Assembly: GCA_009784765.1 (NCBI GenBank)
Contig: WQXP01000018.1
Location: forward strand, 1 to 11,934
Length of the DNA: 11,934 nt
Origin: Oscillospiraceae bacterium
Lineage (GTDB): Bacteria; Bacillota; Clostridia; Oscillospirales; Ruminococcaceae
Direction: 5' to 3'
Part shown: in pieces, positions 1-6,690 of the stretch
Layout of the letters: each line of letters opens with the position of its first letter
Position numbering within the stretch: position 1 is the stretch's first letter
Position numbers and translations under genes: made by a program
The notes under the pieces: generated by a model
Databases searched by the model: none
The model's input: only the letters and a program-made list of their open reading frames with translations
What the model was told of the DNA's origin: nothing

Positions 1-1407
1 GGGTTGACTATTAGCAGTAGTTTTTGCATTTTTCAACAACCTCATCATATCCTTAAACTTCACCCTGTCGCCGTTGTGCAGAATTAAATGCTCGTAGACT
101 TTCGCGACGAAAATCGCGAATACCACCAAACACAGGGCAAGCACCGAAATCGAAAGGGCAATTTGCCCGCCTGTGATTTCCCCCGTCAAAATCGCGGCGG
201 GAAGCGCGAACGGCGACGAAATCGGCAGATAATACGACGCAGTTACTATTGCTTGCAAAACCGCGTTTTCCCCCGAGTCTCCGCCGAAAAACGCAGGAAT
301 GTACGCCAAATAAAACCCGAGGCTCGCGACTAACTGCAGGGGCTGTGACGCTGTCTGCAAATCTTCGATTTTATTGACACTCGCGCCGATTAGCGCGGAA
401 ATCAGCGAAAAGAACAAGAATCCCAGCAGGAATATAACCACAATCGCGAAAATATTTGACGCGCTGAACCCCGCAAGAGTCGCGTCTAATTCCGCACCCA
501 CTGCCATCAGATTAGGGTCGGCCGTTTCAACCACCCCGGTGATTTCGCCGATTACTCCGAATGGTGCGGTCGCGACGAAAATTAAGGCAGTCGTGCCGCC
601 AACAACCACAACAATCGACATGACTACAAGCACTGACGCCAATACTTTGCCGATTACCACTGCAAGGGGCTGAATCGAAGTCAATAACAGTTCCATGACT
701 CGTGAGGACTTCTCCGTCGCGATTGTCTGCGCTGTCATTCCGCCGTAGATTATAAGAAGCAAAAGCAGTATAATCGGGAAAATCGCCATCAGTACCATTG
801 CGATTACCTCGCCTATTTCGCTTTTCGGGTCTTCCCCGCCGACGTTGACTGTGGAATGAATATGTGCGTTCGCTAAGGGCACATCATCAGGCTCAACCCC
901 AAGGTTGATTAAGTTCGCAGAACGAAGCAAGCCTTCAAGTCTGGCGATTAGCGCGAAACAATCTGAACTGCCGATTAACTCCGTGCTTTCCGGGCGTGAT
1001 ACTGCAATTTCGAAGCCGAATTCGGCGCGTGTTATGACCGCCAGTACTGTCGCTTCATCGCTTTCAGTCACTCTGCTTGAATAAGCCGACAAATCCGCCG
1101 ACGCTTCAATCAGCTCGTATTCTATACCTATGCTGTCAAAATCCACGTCTAATCCCGATTCGTTGACAATCAACACATGGCGGATTTTGAATTCAATCAC
1201 GTTGCCGTGTTCGTCTAACTCCGGTTCGCTCCGAAGAATCACGGGCAGGAAGTTAGCTAAGCTAATCATAATCCCGAAAATAAGGATTGTTACAAGGGTT
1301 CCTGTAATGAATGTTTTAGCCTTGACAGTCTGTACAAAAGTAAACCACATGACTTTCTGCCAGCCCTTAGCTTCTAACTTGCGCCCTTGTTTGGCTTTAC
1401 CCCGCAC
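1..1407 (-). CDS. ABC-2 type (NatB/YhaP-like) transporter permease, 3' end outside window
   Basis: Membrane subunit of an ABC exporter, read on the minus strand; 469 residues are visible with no stop before the window edge. A first transmembrane helix (about residues 28-54) is followed by a large extracytoplasmic domain (about 55-195). A block of hydrophobic helices then includes stretches around 200-222, 249-283, 317-342, 353-373 and 411-434. The motif A-T-E-K-S-S-R-V-M-E-L-L-L-T-S (230-244), followed by IGKVL, is the hallmark of ABC-2 permeases of the NatB/YhaP group. Since that family is usually 400-450 aa, only a few residues should be missing. I chose the GTG at 1407 because GGGGGTGAGG lies just upstream; GTG 1416 or ATG 1350 are possible. 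The 5' end overlaps the ATPase gene by about 11 nt, suggesting translational coupling. NatB-type systems export Na+, peptides or drugs; the substrate here cannot be told. Confidence 0.92.
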   Translation of the reverse strand, partial: MRGKAKQGRKLEAKGWQKVMWFTFVQTVKAKTFITGTLVTILIFGIMISLANFLPVILRSEPELDEHGNVIEFKIRHVLIVNESGLDVDFDSIGIEYELIEASADLSAYSSRVTESDEATVLAVITRAEFGFEIAVSRPESTELIGSSDCFALIARLEGLLRSANLINLGVEPDDVPLANAHIHSTVNVGGEDPKSEIGEVIAMVLMAIFPIILLLLLIIYGGMTAQTIATEKSSRVMELLLTSIQPLAVVIGKVLASVLVVMSIVVVVGGTTALIFVATAPFGVIGEITGVVETADPNLMAVGAELDATLAGFSASNIFAIVVIFLLGFLFFSLISALIGASVNKIEDLQTASQPLQLVASLGFYLAYIPAFFGGDSGENAVLQAIVTASYYLPISSPFALPAAILTGEITGGQIALSISVLALCLVVFAIFVAKVYEHLILHNGDRVKFKDMMRLLKNAKTTANSQP

Positions 1408-2320
1408 AGTCCTCACCCCCTTTAATGATGCTTTCCCCTGTGATTTTCTCAACGAAAATCTCATGAAGGCTCGGTTCGCGGAGCTCGAACTTCACAAGCC
1501 CGATTCGCGCCGCGACTATTTTGCGCAGAAGTTCCCCTGCCAACTCTTCGCTTGTAAGCTTGAAGTCAATCCCGTTAGGCGACTGGGACAGCGGCTCAAG
1601 CCCGATTTCTTTCGCGAAGGGCAAGATGTTCTTGTCCGCTTTGACAGACAGGTTCACCCGCCCGTAGCCCCGCTTGATTTCGTTCAGGTTGCCTTGCAGA
1701 ACTACGTCGCCGCGATTCATAATCACGATGTTCTCACAGAACTCTTCCACTGTTGACATTTGATGGCTCGACATGATGATATATTTATGTTTTGCAATCT
1801 GTTCGCGGATTATGCTTTTGAACAAGTCCGCGTTCACCGGGTCTAATCCCGACATTGGCTCGTCAAGAACTAACAGCTCCGGGTCGGACACCATTGCCGC
1901 CGCAAACTGGACTTTCTGTTGATTTCCCTTCGACAGCTTGTCGGCGGTTTTCCCGCGGTGTTCGTCAAGCCCGAGCCTCTCGAACCAGTAGTCAATCGCT
2001 GTGTTGGCAGCTTGCCTGCTCATTCCTTTGAGCTGCGCGAAATGCCGCATCTGCTCTATGATGTTGTATTTTGGGTACAGCCCCCGCTCTTCCGCTAAAT
2101 ACCCGATGTTCTCGTTGACGACGTTAAGGGGACGCTCGTTCCAGAGAACGTCGCCGCTTTCTTTCGCAAGCATTCCGAGAATAACGCGGATTGCCGTTGT
2201 CTTCCCTGCGCCGTTTGTTCCGAGAAGCGCGAACACCCCCGGCCGCTCAATCGCGAAGGAGAGCTGCTTGACGGCGTAGTAGTCGCCGTATTTTTTACGC
2301 ACGTTTTTTACTTGCAACAT
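1397..2320 (-). CDS. ABC transporter ATP-binding protein (NatA/YhaQ-like)
   Basis: Cytoplasmic ATPase that powers the permease encoded immediately downstream. All nucleotide-binding motifs are intact: Walker A GTNGAGKTT (residues 34-42), a Q-loop region in the form GYLAEERGLYP typical of YhaQ-like exporters, signature LSKGNQQKVQF (129-139), Walker B LLVLDEP (149-155) followed by MSGLDP, and the switch histidine in SSHQ (H186). The C-terminal ~90 residues, ending in a REPSLHEIFVEKI stretch, match the accessory domain usual in this subfamily. The ATG at 2320 lies 3 nt after the stop of the 61-aa gene, with GGAAGGAAA upstream, so the genes form a tight operon. Length (307 aa) is normal. Family assignment is secure; the transported substrate is unknown. 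Confidence 0.95.
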   Translation of the reverse strand: MLQVKNVRKKYGDYYAVKQLSFAIERPGVFALLGTNGAGKTTAIRVILGMLAKESGDVLWNERPLNVVNENIGYLAEERGLYPKYNIIEQMRHFAQLKGMSRQAANTAIDYWFERLGLDEHRGKTADKLSKGNQQKVQFAAAMVSDPELLVLDEPMSGLDPVNADLFKSIIREQIAKHKYIIMSSHQMSTVEEFCENIVIMNRGDVVLQGNLNEIKRGYGRVNLSVKADKNILPFAKEIGLEPLSQSPNGIDFKLTSEELAGELLRKIVAARIGLVKFELREPSLHEIFVEKITGESIIKGGEDCAG

Positions 2321-2323
2321 AGC

Positions 2324-2509
2324 CTAAGAATTTCCTTCCCGCGCTTTCTTATATGAATTAAACTCTTCCATGACTTCTTTAACATCGTCTCTTTCCATTT
2401 TCGCCCTCGCTTTGGCAATCAGCAAATCCACATCTTTTGGAAAATGCTTTGCGATTAACAATGCCATGAGCAAGTCCTTCTCCGTGTGTCTGGTATCAAT
2501 TTGCGCCAT
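2324..2509 (-). CDS. Small helical protein of unknown function, first gene of the ABC operon
   Basis: A 61-aa protein I do not recognise. It is highly charged and predicted mainly helical (KDLLMALLIAKHF, DVDLLIAKARAKMERDD, VKEVMEEFNSYKKARE), with no signal peptide, Cys cluster or obvious helix-turn-helix. The ATG at 2509 is chosen because GGAGG (2518-2522) sits 8 nt upstream; the frame is open six codons further to a TTG, but that would place the Shine-Dalgarno inside the gene. Its stop is 3 nt from the ATPase start, so it is co-transcribed and perhaps translationally coupled with the exporter. It could be a small accessory or regulatory partner of the exporter, which is inference from position only. 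Confidence 0.75.
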   Translation of the reverse strand: MAQIDTRHTEKDLLMALLIAKHFPKDVDLLIAKARAKMERDDVKEVMEEFNSYKKAREGNS

Positions 2510-2517
2510 TATTATTT

Positions 2518-2522
2518 CCTCC
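2518..2522 (-). promoter_or_regulatory. RBS deciding the start of the 61-aa gene
   Basis: GGAGG on the minus strand, 8 nt before ATG 2509. It excludes the in-frame TTG further upstream as the start. Confidence 0.75.
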
Positions 2523-2544
2523 GTCAAAATTATAGTTATTCTTT

Positions 2545-2573
2545 AGCATACCACAATTTCACAGAAATGTCAA
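2545..2573 (-). promoter_or_regulatory. Sigma-A promoter of the ABC exporter operon
   Basis: On the minus strand, a perfect -35 TTGACA (2573-2568) and a -10 TATGCT (2550-2545) are separated by exactly 17 bp. The -10 is about 36 nt before the ATG of the 61-aa gene. An A/T-rich stretch with phased ATGTAAAG repeats lies upstream and could act as an UP element. This is a near-consensus housekeeping promoter. Confidence 0.85.
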
Positions 2574-2583
2574 TCTTTTTTTG

Positions 2584-2604
2584 AAATGTATTTTCTTTAC
2601 ATTT
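2584..2604. promoter_or_regulatory. Palindrome AAATGTA-N7-TACATTT, candidate operator
   Basis: A 7-bp inverted repeat (2584-2590 and 2598-2604) centred about 21 bp upstream of the -35 box of the minus-strand ABC operon. It overlaps a direct repeat of ATGTAAAG with an 11-bp period. The symmetry and position suggest an activator or repressor site, but the region is A/T-rich and no regulator gene is visible, so the role is inferred. Confidence 0.4.
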
Positions 2605-2686
2605 ACTTTACATAATCTTAACCAAAATTTTTCACAATTGTGCAAGTTCAACAAAAAAGAGGTGCTAATATTGGTTATTTTGCCTA

Positions 2687-2715
2687 TAGAAATTTCCGCG
2701 AATAAATGTTATTAT
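2687..2715 (+). promoter_or_regulatory. Probable sigma-A promoter of the cellulase gene
   Basis: A -35-like TAGAAA (2687-2692) and -10 TATTAT (2710-2715) are separated by 17 bp, each matching consensus at four and five positions respectively. Transcription would start near 2722, giving a leader of about 54 nt that contains a stem-loop and the RBS. The weak -35 fits an activated or moderate promoter. Confidence 0.5.
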
Positions 2716-2732
2716 AAAAGATAGGTAAATCT

Positions 2733-2752
2733 GCTTTCGAAAAATCGGAAGC
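2733..2752 (+). promoter_or_regulatory. Leader stem-loop before the cellulase start
   Basis: GCTTTCGA and TCGGAAGC form an 8-bp stem (one G-U pair) around an AAAA loop. It ends 12 nt before the AAGGAG ribosome binding site (2763-2768), within the predicted short 5' leader. There is no T-run, so it is not a terminator. It may stabilise the mRNA or affect translation; I do not recognise a known riboswitch class. Confidence 0.5.
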
Positions 2753-2775
2753 TCAATTAGTAAAGGAGAATACTT

Positions 2776-5700
2776 ATGGCAAAGAAAAGAATCCTGTCGC
2801 TGTTACTCGCGTTCACGATGATGCTCAGCATTATCCCGATGGTAACAGTACAAGTTGCGGCGAACACTGTGAACGTCGCGCTTGAAATCGAGTTCATTGA
2901 TGACTCACCGCCGTCTTATTGGACGGAGCGTACTGTTCGCGGTACGCCGGTTGCAGTTGCCGGAGACGGTTCGGTAACGCTGACTATTCCTGCCGCTACA
3001 GCGGCGCAAATCGGCTCTTTCCCGATTACCGGTGTCCGCATCGTTCAAACCGACGCGGGTGCTGCCCCTGCCGCATTTGCCGACACGTTGGTTCAATTGT
3101 CGAGCATTACAATCGGCACGACTAACTTCACCGTAAGAGCCGCAGGTACGCAACAGACTCTGTTGGCGACTTGGGCACCTCACATCGGGCGTGTATTCGT
3201 TCCTCTGTGGGACGGTTTCCACGCTGATTCTCGCCATTTGACAGGCGGAACAAACGCCCCGATTGGCGGTTGTAACGAATGGTATCAAGCTACGGGTTGT
3301 TGCTCGGCTTCGAATACCGCTAACTGCCCCGCCAGAGGAAGTGCGATTACCACTTCTGCGGCGGCAGGCGTTACTATGACTTTCACTGTCGGTGGTGCAG
3401 GTGCAGGCCCCGGACCGGGACCGAACCCTCCTCCTCCGCCTCCTCCTCCTCCGCCGCCTGCAGGCGACGGGCTTAATGTGCAACTTCGCGCACGTTTGAT
3501 TGGCGCGGAAGGCAACACATCGGCTGAACCTTGGCTTTGGGGTAATGACTCGAGCCCGCAAGTCCCTGCATACCCTGCAGCACCGGACTTCGCGCTGACT
3601 GTTGACTATCTCATCAGTAATACCGTAACCATTCCCGCGACGGGCGGAACGGGCTTACAGGCGACTATTCAAGTTCCTGCGAATTATCAGGCAAGCCGTG
3701 TTTTGACTCACCTTATGATTCAAACAGCGGGAATCACCACCAACAACTGGGCGCCTCCGGGAACTGCACGGGCCCCTGCTGCCTTCGACGGCGCGATGAT
3801 TGAAGTTACAGGCTTCTCTGTAGGCGGCAACAGCTCAATCGCTGTTTCGGCGGGTGCCAGCGACTATTTCATCATGAATAACGTCGCAGACCCGAGCTTC
3901 TCTCAAATGGAAGGTCATGCGTACTTCGGCATTTGGAACGCTTTCGATGCTCCGAGCCAACGCTTGACAGGATTCTCGAGCTTTGACAACCTTGCGGCTA
4001 ATCCTGACGTGCAAGGACAAGGCGCGGGCGTATTCGGTTCTGCTCCTACGACTATGACTGTTACTTTTAATGTAACAACTCAAGGGGACACCAACATTGA
4101 CATCGTATGCAGAAACGCATACCCTTGCCCCGTTGATAACTGCCAGAACGCAGCTTGCCGCGTTCCGCAACAGCCTACGGGCGGCGTTCATGATGTAGTT
4201 CTCATGGCGCGTTCTGCAAGCACATGGACTAACTACACAAGCTTGCCCGTAAGCATTAACTCTACAGGCAACTACTCTGTTGCGCTTGCGTTCCCTGCGG
4301 CAGACGTTCCTGAGTGGGGCGGCGCAGCAATGCCGATTACCAACCTCGTAGACCTTATGATTGCCTCTCGCGGAATGACTTTCGGGCAATCAGGGCCGAT
4401 TACTACAGGTGCGACTCGTCCTCCTGCAGCTTGGGGAGAATTCCCTTACCCGCAACTCACCATTACAAGCGTGCGGATTAACGAACAGAATGTTCCGCTG
4501 AACGCTGCTATGGCAACAGGCGACCTCCAGTCTCTTGCGGCTGAAGCGGGTCAAGCACCTAACCCGACTGCGGGCTATGTAAGCGCGCAAATCTGGAACG
4601 GATACCACTACCCCGGATTTACGACGGGTAACGTGAACAATCAAGCGGCACACAGTGCAGGTCAAGCACTTTCGACTTCGAACTCTGTTCAACTCTTCGA
4701 ATGGGACGCGGACTTAGGCATGGAAGGCGACCCTCACGGATTTGCATTCCCGATGCCTGCTGCAAGCGGCCCGAACCACATCATTGAAGTTACTTTCACT
4801 ACTTCAGCGGGCGGCGATGCGCCTCCTCCTCCGACTTGTGCGAACGCTTTCCCTTGTTCTGTTCCTAACTGCCAAAATGCGGCTTGTCAACCGGGTTCGG
4901 GCAACCCCGGGCAAGGTTCGGGTGTTGTAAGCACCGAGAACAACGCACCTGCAGTATCTATTGAACTTGCAGGAAGAACAACAGTATGGTCATACAACGT
5001 TCTTCGCGGAACTCCTGTATCTGTTACAGGGAACGGCGTTTATAACGCGGCACTCACGACTCTTGAAAACCTCACATTCGTTGGTCTTGCGCTGAGAAGT
5101 GCGGGGGCGGGTTCTGACGGCGACGGCAACTATGAAGCTGTCGGAACGTCTGTGGCTCTTCCTGAAGCATATCTTAATGCGATGGTAACGATTAACTCTG
5201 TTACTCTCACAGGCGCAAGCGGAACGGTTACTCTGCAAAACAACACAGGAATTGACTTCTACTCACACCAATGGCCGGGCGGCGATAACCCTCTTGCAGG
5301 GCGTTCGAACATGGCTCTGTGGAATGCGTGGGACACTCCCTCACAACGCTTAGTGCTTTCAGGCGCGCTCAGCCAAGTTTGGGCGGGCGGCGGAACAGCC
5401 CCTGACTGGAATCACACGCAAGACCCTGCAGCAGTATTCCCTGCGGGAACAACTGCGATTACCGTACAGTTCACAGTCAGCGGAATCGGCAGCGGTGTTA
5501 CTCCTCCTCCACCCCCTCCTGCGAACAGCGGCGGCAGATGGGTGCAACTTGTAGTTCGCTACCCTTGGTCAGTCGTTAAAGGCGAGCCCATTCAACTTCC
5601 CGCAGAACAAGACGGACAACACACTGTAAGTGTAAATGTTCCCGGAGGATTGGCGACTCAGTTCGTACAAGTCGCGATTATGACTGTAGGCGGTGAGTTT

Positions 5701-6690
5701 GACTCGGCGTATCAGTGCTGTCCTCTCGGGACAGGTTCGAGCGGCGGTTGCGGAGATTGCTCAGGCTGCCGTCCTTTCAGGCACTTGGAAAAACCCCCTG
5801 CTCACTGGAGCGAAGGTGAAGGCGCGTTCATGAGCATTGACAGCGTTACAATCAACGGTACTATTAACGCAAAACCCAACAGAGTTAATCCCGACAGCCT
5901 TGTTGCACAAGGTTTCGGGCCGACTGAAGGTTACGTGTTCTTCCCGCTGTGGAATTCATGGCATGATGAACACAGAAACTTACAGGGAACACGCATTCCT
6001 AACCCCGACGGCGACGACCCTGCACGGGAAGACATTTCTTGGGACACACCGATTACTTCCATGAGCGTTACTTTCACCATCGAGGGTGCCGCTATAGTAG
6101 ACACTGTTGACAAATCTAACTTGGTTACAGCGATTACTGCTATGGATGCAGCTCTCGCGCAAACCACCGAGTCTGCTAACGGTGCAGGTGTAACCACTGC
6201 ATTCTGGGCGACTGCTGATGTTATGAACACTATGCGTGCTGCAATCGCAGCGGCGAAAGCAGTGAATGACAACGCGGCAGCTACTCAAGAGCAGGTTGAC
6301 GCAGCAAGAGCAACGGCACTTCAAGCAACTGCTGTCTTCAACGGCGCAAGAAGTACCCCCGGCGGCAACACCAACATCACCGACCGCACTAATCCCGAGT
6401 TCTGGCGCGCAAGTGCCTTGGTAACACAAGCGTCGCGTACGGCTTGGGAAGCGAACAATGCTACTAAGGCTAATATCAACGACGCATTGCAAATTCTGCG
6501 TTCAATCATCGGGCTGGACAACGAAATTACAAGCTCAGACATTTCTAAAGCAGCTTCGAACATCGTTACCACAGGTGCCCCCACAATGCCGAATATCAAC
6601 GACGGATTGCAAATTCTCCGTTCGATTATCGGACTCGATAACCAAATTAAAGCTCCCGGTGGCGGGAGTACCCCCCCCCCGTCTGCTTAA
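2776..6690 (+). CDS. Secreted multimodular protein: five repeated beta modules, FIVAR-like region, dockerin-like repeats (N-terminal part of a split cellulase)
   Basis: A 1304-aa secreted protein with a clear signal peptide (MAKKR, hydrophobic core, VAAN cleavage region near residue 29). Five related modules of about 170-200 aa follow, at about 33-206, 234-434, 471-676, 726-902 and 921-1103. Each starts with a V-x-L strand, carries a Trp signature such as GRVFVPLWDGFHADSRHL or GYVFFPLWNSWHDEHRNL, and ends in a T-x-M-x-V-T-F-x-V type strand. They look like carbohydrate-binding modules but I cannot name the family. Poly-Pro and Cys-rich linkers separate them. Residues ~1113-1193 are helical and FIVAR-like. 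Two repeats containing NIND[AG]LQILRSIIGLDN (about 1233-1249 and 1273-1289) resemble the dockerin helix but lack the Asp-rich calcium loop. RBS AAGGAG is 7 nt from the ATG. The frame ends just after a C10 tract, and the GH5 catalytic domain continues in the next frame: probably one gene, 1748 aa when joined. Confidence 0.88.
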   Translation: MAKKRILSLLLAFTMMLSIIPMVTVQVAANTVNVALEIEFIDDSPPSYWTERTVRGTPVAVAGDGSVTLTIPAATAAQIGSFPITGVRIVQTDAGAAPAAFADTLVQLSSITIGTTNFTVRAAGTQQTLLATWAPHIGRVFVPLWDGFHADSRHLTGGTNAPIGGCNEWYQATGCCSASNTANCPARGSAITTSAAAGVTMTFTVGGAGAGPGPGPNPPPPPPPPPPPAGDGLNVQLRARLIGAEGNTSAEPWLWGNDSSPQVPAYPAAPDFALTVDYLISNTVTIPATGGTGLQATIQVPANYQASRVLTHLMIQTAGITTNNWAPPGTARAPAAFDGAMIEVTGFSVGGNSSIAVSAGASDYFIMNNVADPSFSQMEGHAYFGIWNAFDAPSQRLTGFSSFDNLAANPDVQGQGAGVFGSAPTTMTVTFNVTTQGDTNIDIVCRNAYPCPVDNCQNAACRVPQQPTGGVHDVVLMARSASTWTNYTSLPVSINSTGNYSVALAFPAADVPEWGGAAMPITNLVDLMIASRGMTFGQSGPITTGATRPPAAWGEFPYPQLTITSVRINEQNVPLNAAMATGDLQSLAAEAGQAPNPTAGYVSAQIWNGYHYPGFTTGNVNNQAAHSAGQALSTSNSVQLFEWDADLGMEGDPHGFAFPMPAASGPNHIIEVTFTTSAGGDAPPPPTCANAFPCSVPNCQNAACQPGSGNPGQGSGVVSTENNAPAVSIELAGRTTVWSYNVLRGTPVSVTGNGVYNAALTTLENLTFVGLALRSAGAGSDGDGNYEAVGTSVALPEAYLNAMVTINSVTLTGASGTVTLQNNTGIDFYSHQWPGGDNPLAGRSNMALWNAWDTPSQRLVLSGALSQVWAGGGTAPDWNHTQDPAAVFPAGTTAITVQFTVSGIGSGVTPPPPPPANSGGRWVQLVVRYPWSVVKGEPIQLPAEQDGQHTVSVNVPGGLATQFVQVAIMTVGGEFDSAYQCCPLGTGSSGGCGDCSGCRPFRHLEKPPAHWSEGEGAFMSIDSVTINGTINAKPNRVNPDSLVAQGFGPTEGYVFFPLWNSWHDEHRNLQGTRIPNPDGDDPAREDISWDTPITSMSVTFTIEGAAIVDTVDKSNLVTAITAMDAALAQTTESANGAGVTTAFWATADVMNTMRAAIAAAKAVNDNAAATQEQVDAARATALQATAVFNGARSTPGGNTNITDRTNPEFWRASALVTQASRTAWEANNATKANINDALQILRSIIGLDNEITSSDISKAASNIVTTGAPTMPNINDGLQILRSIIGLDNQIKAPGGGSTPPPSA
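4108..4158 (+). other. Cys-rich linker motif, copy 1
   Basis: Residues 445-461 of the secreted protein follow the pattern C-x5-C-x-V-x-N-C-x4-C, between the second and third repeated modules. The same pattern recurs at 4837-4887 and, in the joined reading frame, at 6684-6731 and 6759-6806. Confidence 0.7.
4837..4887 (+). other. Cys-rich linker motif, copy 2
   Basis: Residues 688-704, C-x5-C-x-V-x-N-C-x4-C, directly preceded by a PPPP-T stretch. The PPPP-x-C entry matches the sequence rebuilt across the C10 tract, which is the main argument that the tract lies inside one coding region. Confidence 0.7.
6469..6651 (+). repeat. Two dockerin-like coding repeats
   Basis: Two in-frame copies of about 60 bp lie 120 bp apart and encode NINDALQILRSIIGLDN and NINDGLQILRSIIGLDN. 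They match the helix and the end of the loop of type I dockerin repeats, but the residues corresponding to the first half of the GD-x-N-x-D-G calcium loop are missing. Such degenerate repeats may still pair with a cohesin-like partner; none is encoded in this window. Confidence 0.6.
6671..6680 (+). repeat. C10 homopolymer at the frame junction of the cellulase
   Basis: Ten consecutive C residues, flanked by GTA and GTC. With ten C the upstream frame stops at 6688-6690. With eleven C (or a -1 ribosomal slip, or transcript slippage adding one C) the frame reads on as PPPP-V-C-L-M-N-P-D into the GH5 domain. With nine C it stops at the TGA about 20 nt downstream. This makes the tract a candidate switch, or an assembly homopolymer error. 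Confidence 0.85.

Noticed and set aside
1130..1756. 208-codon plus-strand frame across the ABC permease and ATPase genes
   Set aside because: It is antisense to two genes with complete family motifs and has no plausible RBS.
2671..2724. Possible 17-aa leader peptide starting at TTG after AAGAGGTG
   Set aside because: It starts upstream of the best promoter for the cellulase gene, so it would not be on that transcript; nothing else supports translation.
2905..3561. 218-codon antisense frame rich in Arg
   Set aside because: It lies fully inside the secreted protein gene; poly-Arg comes from the complement of the poly-Pro codons, and no RBS is present.
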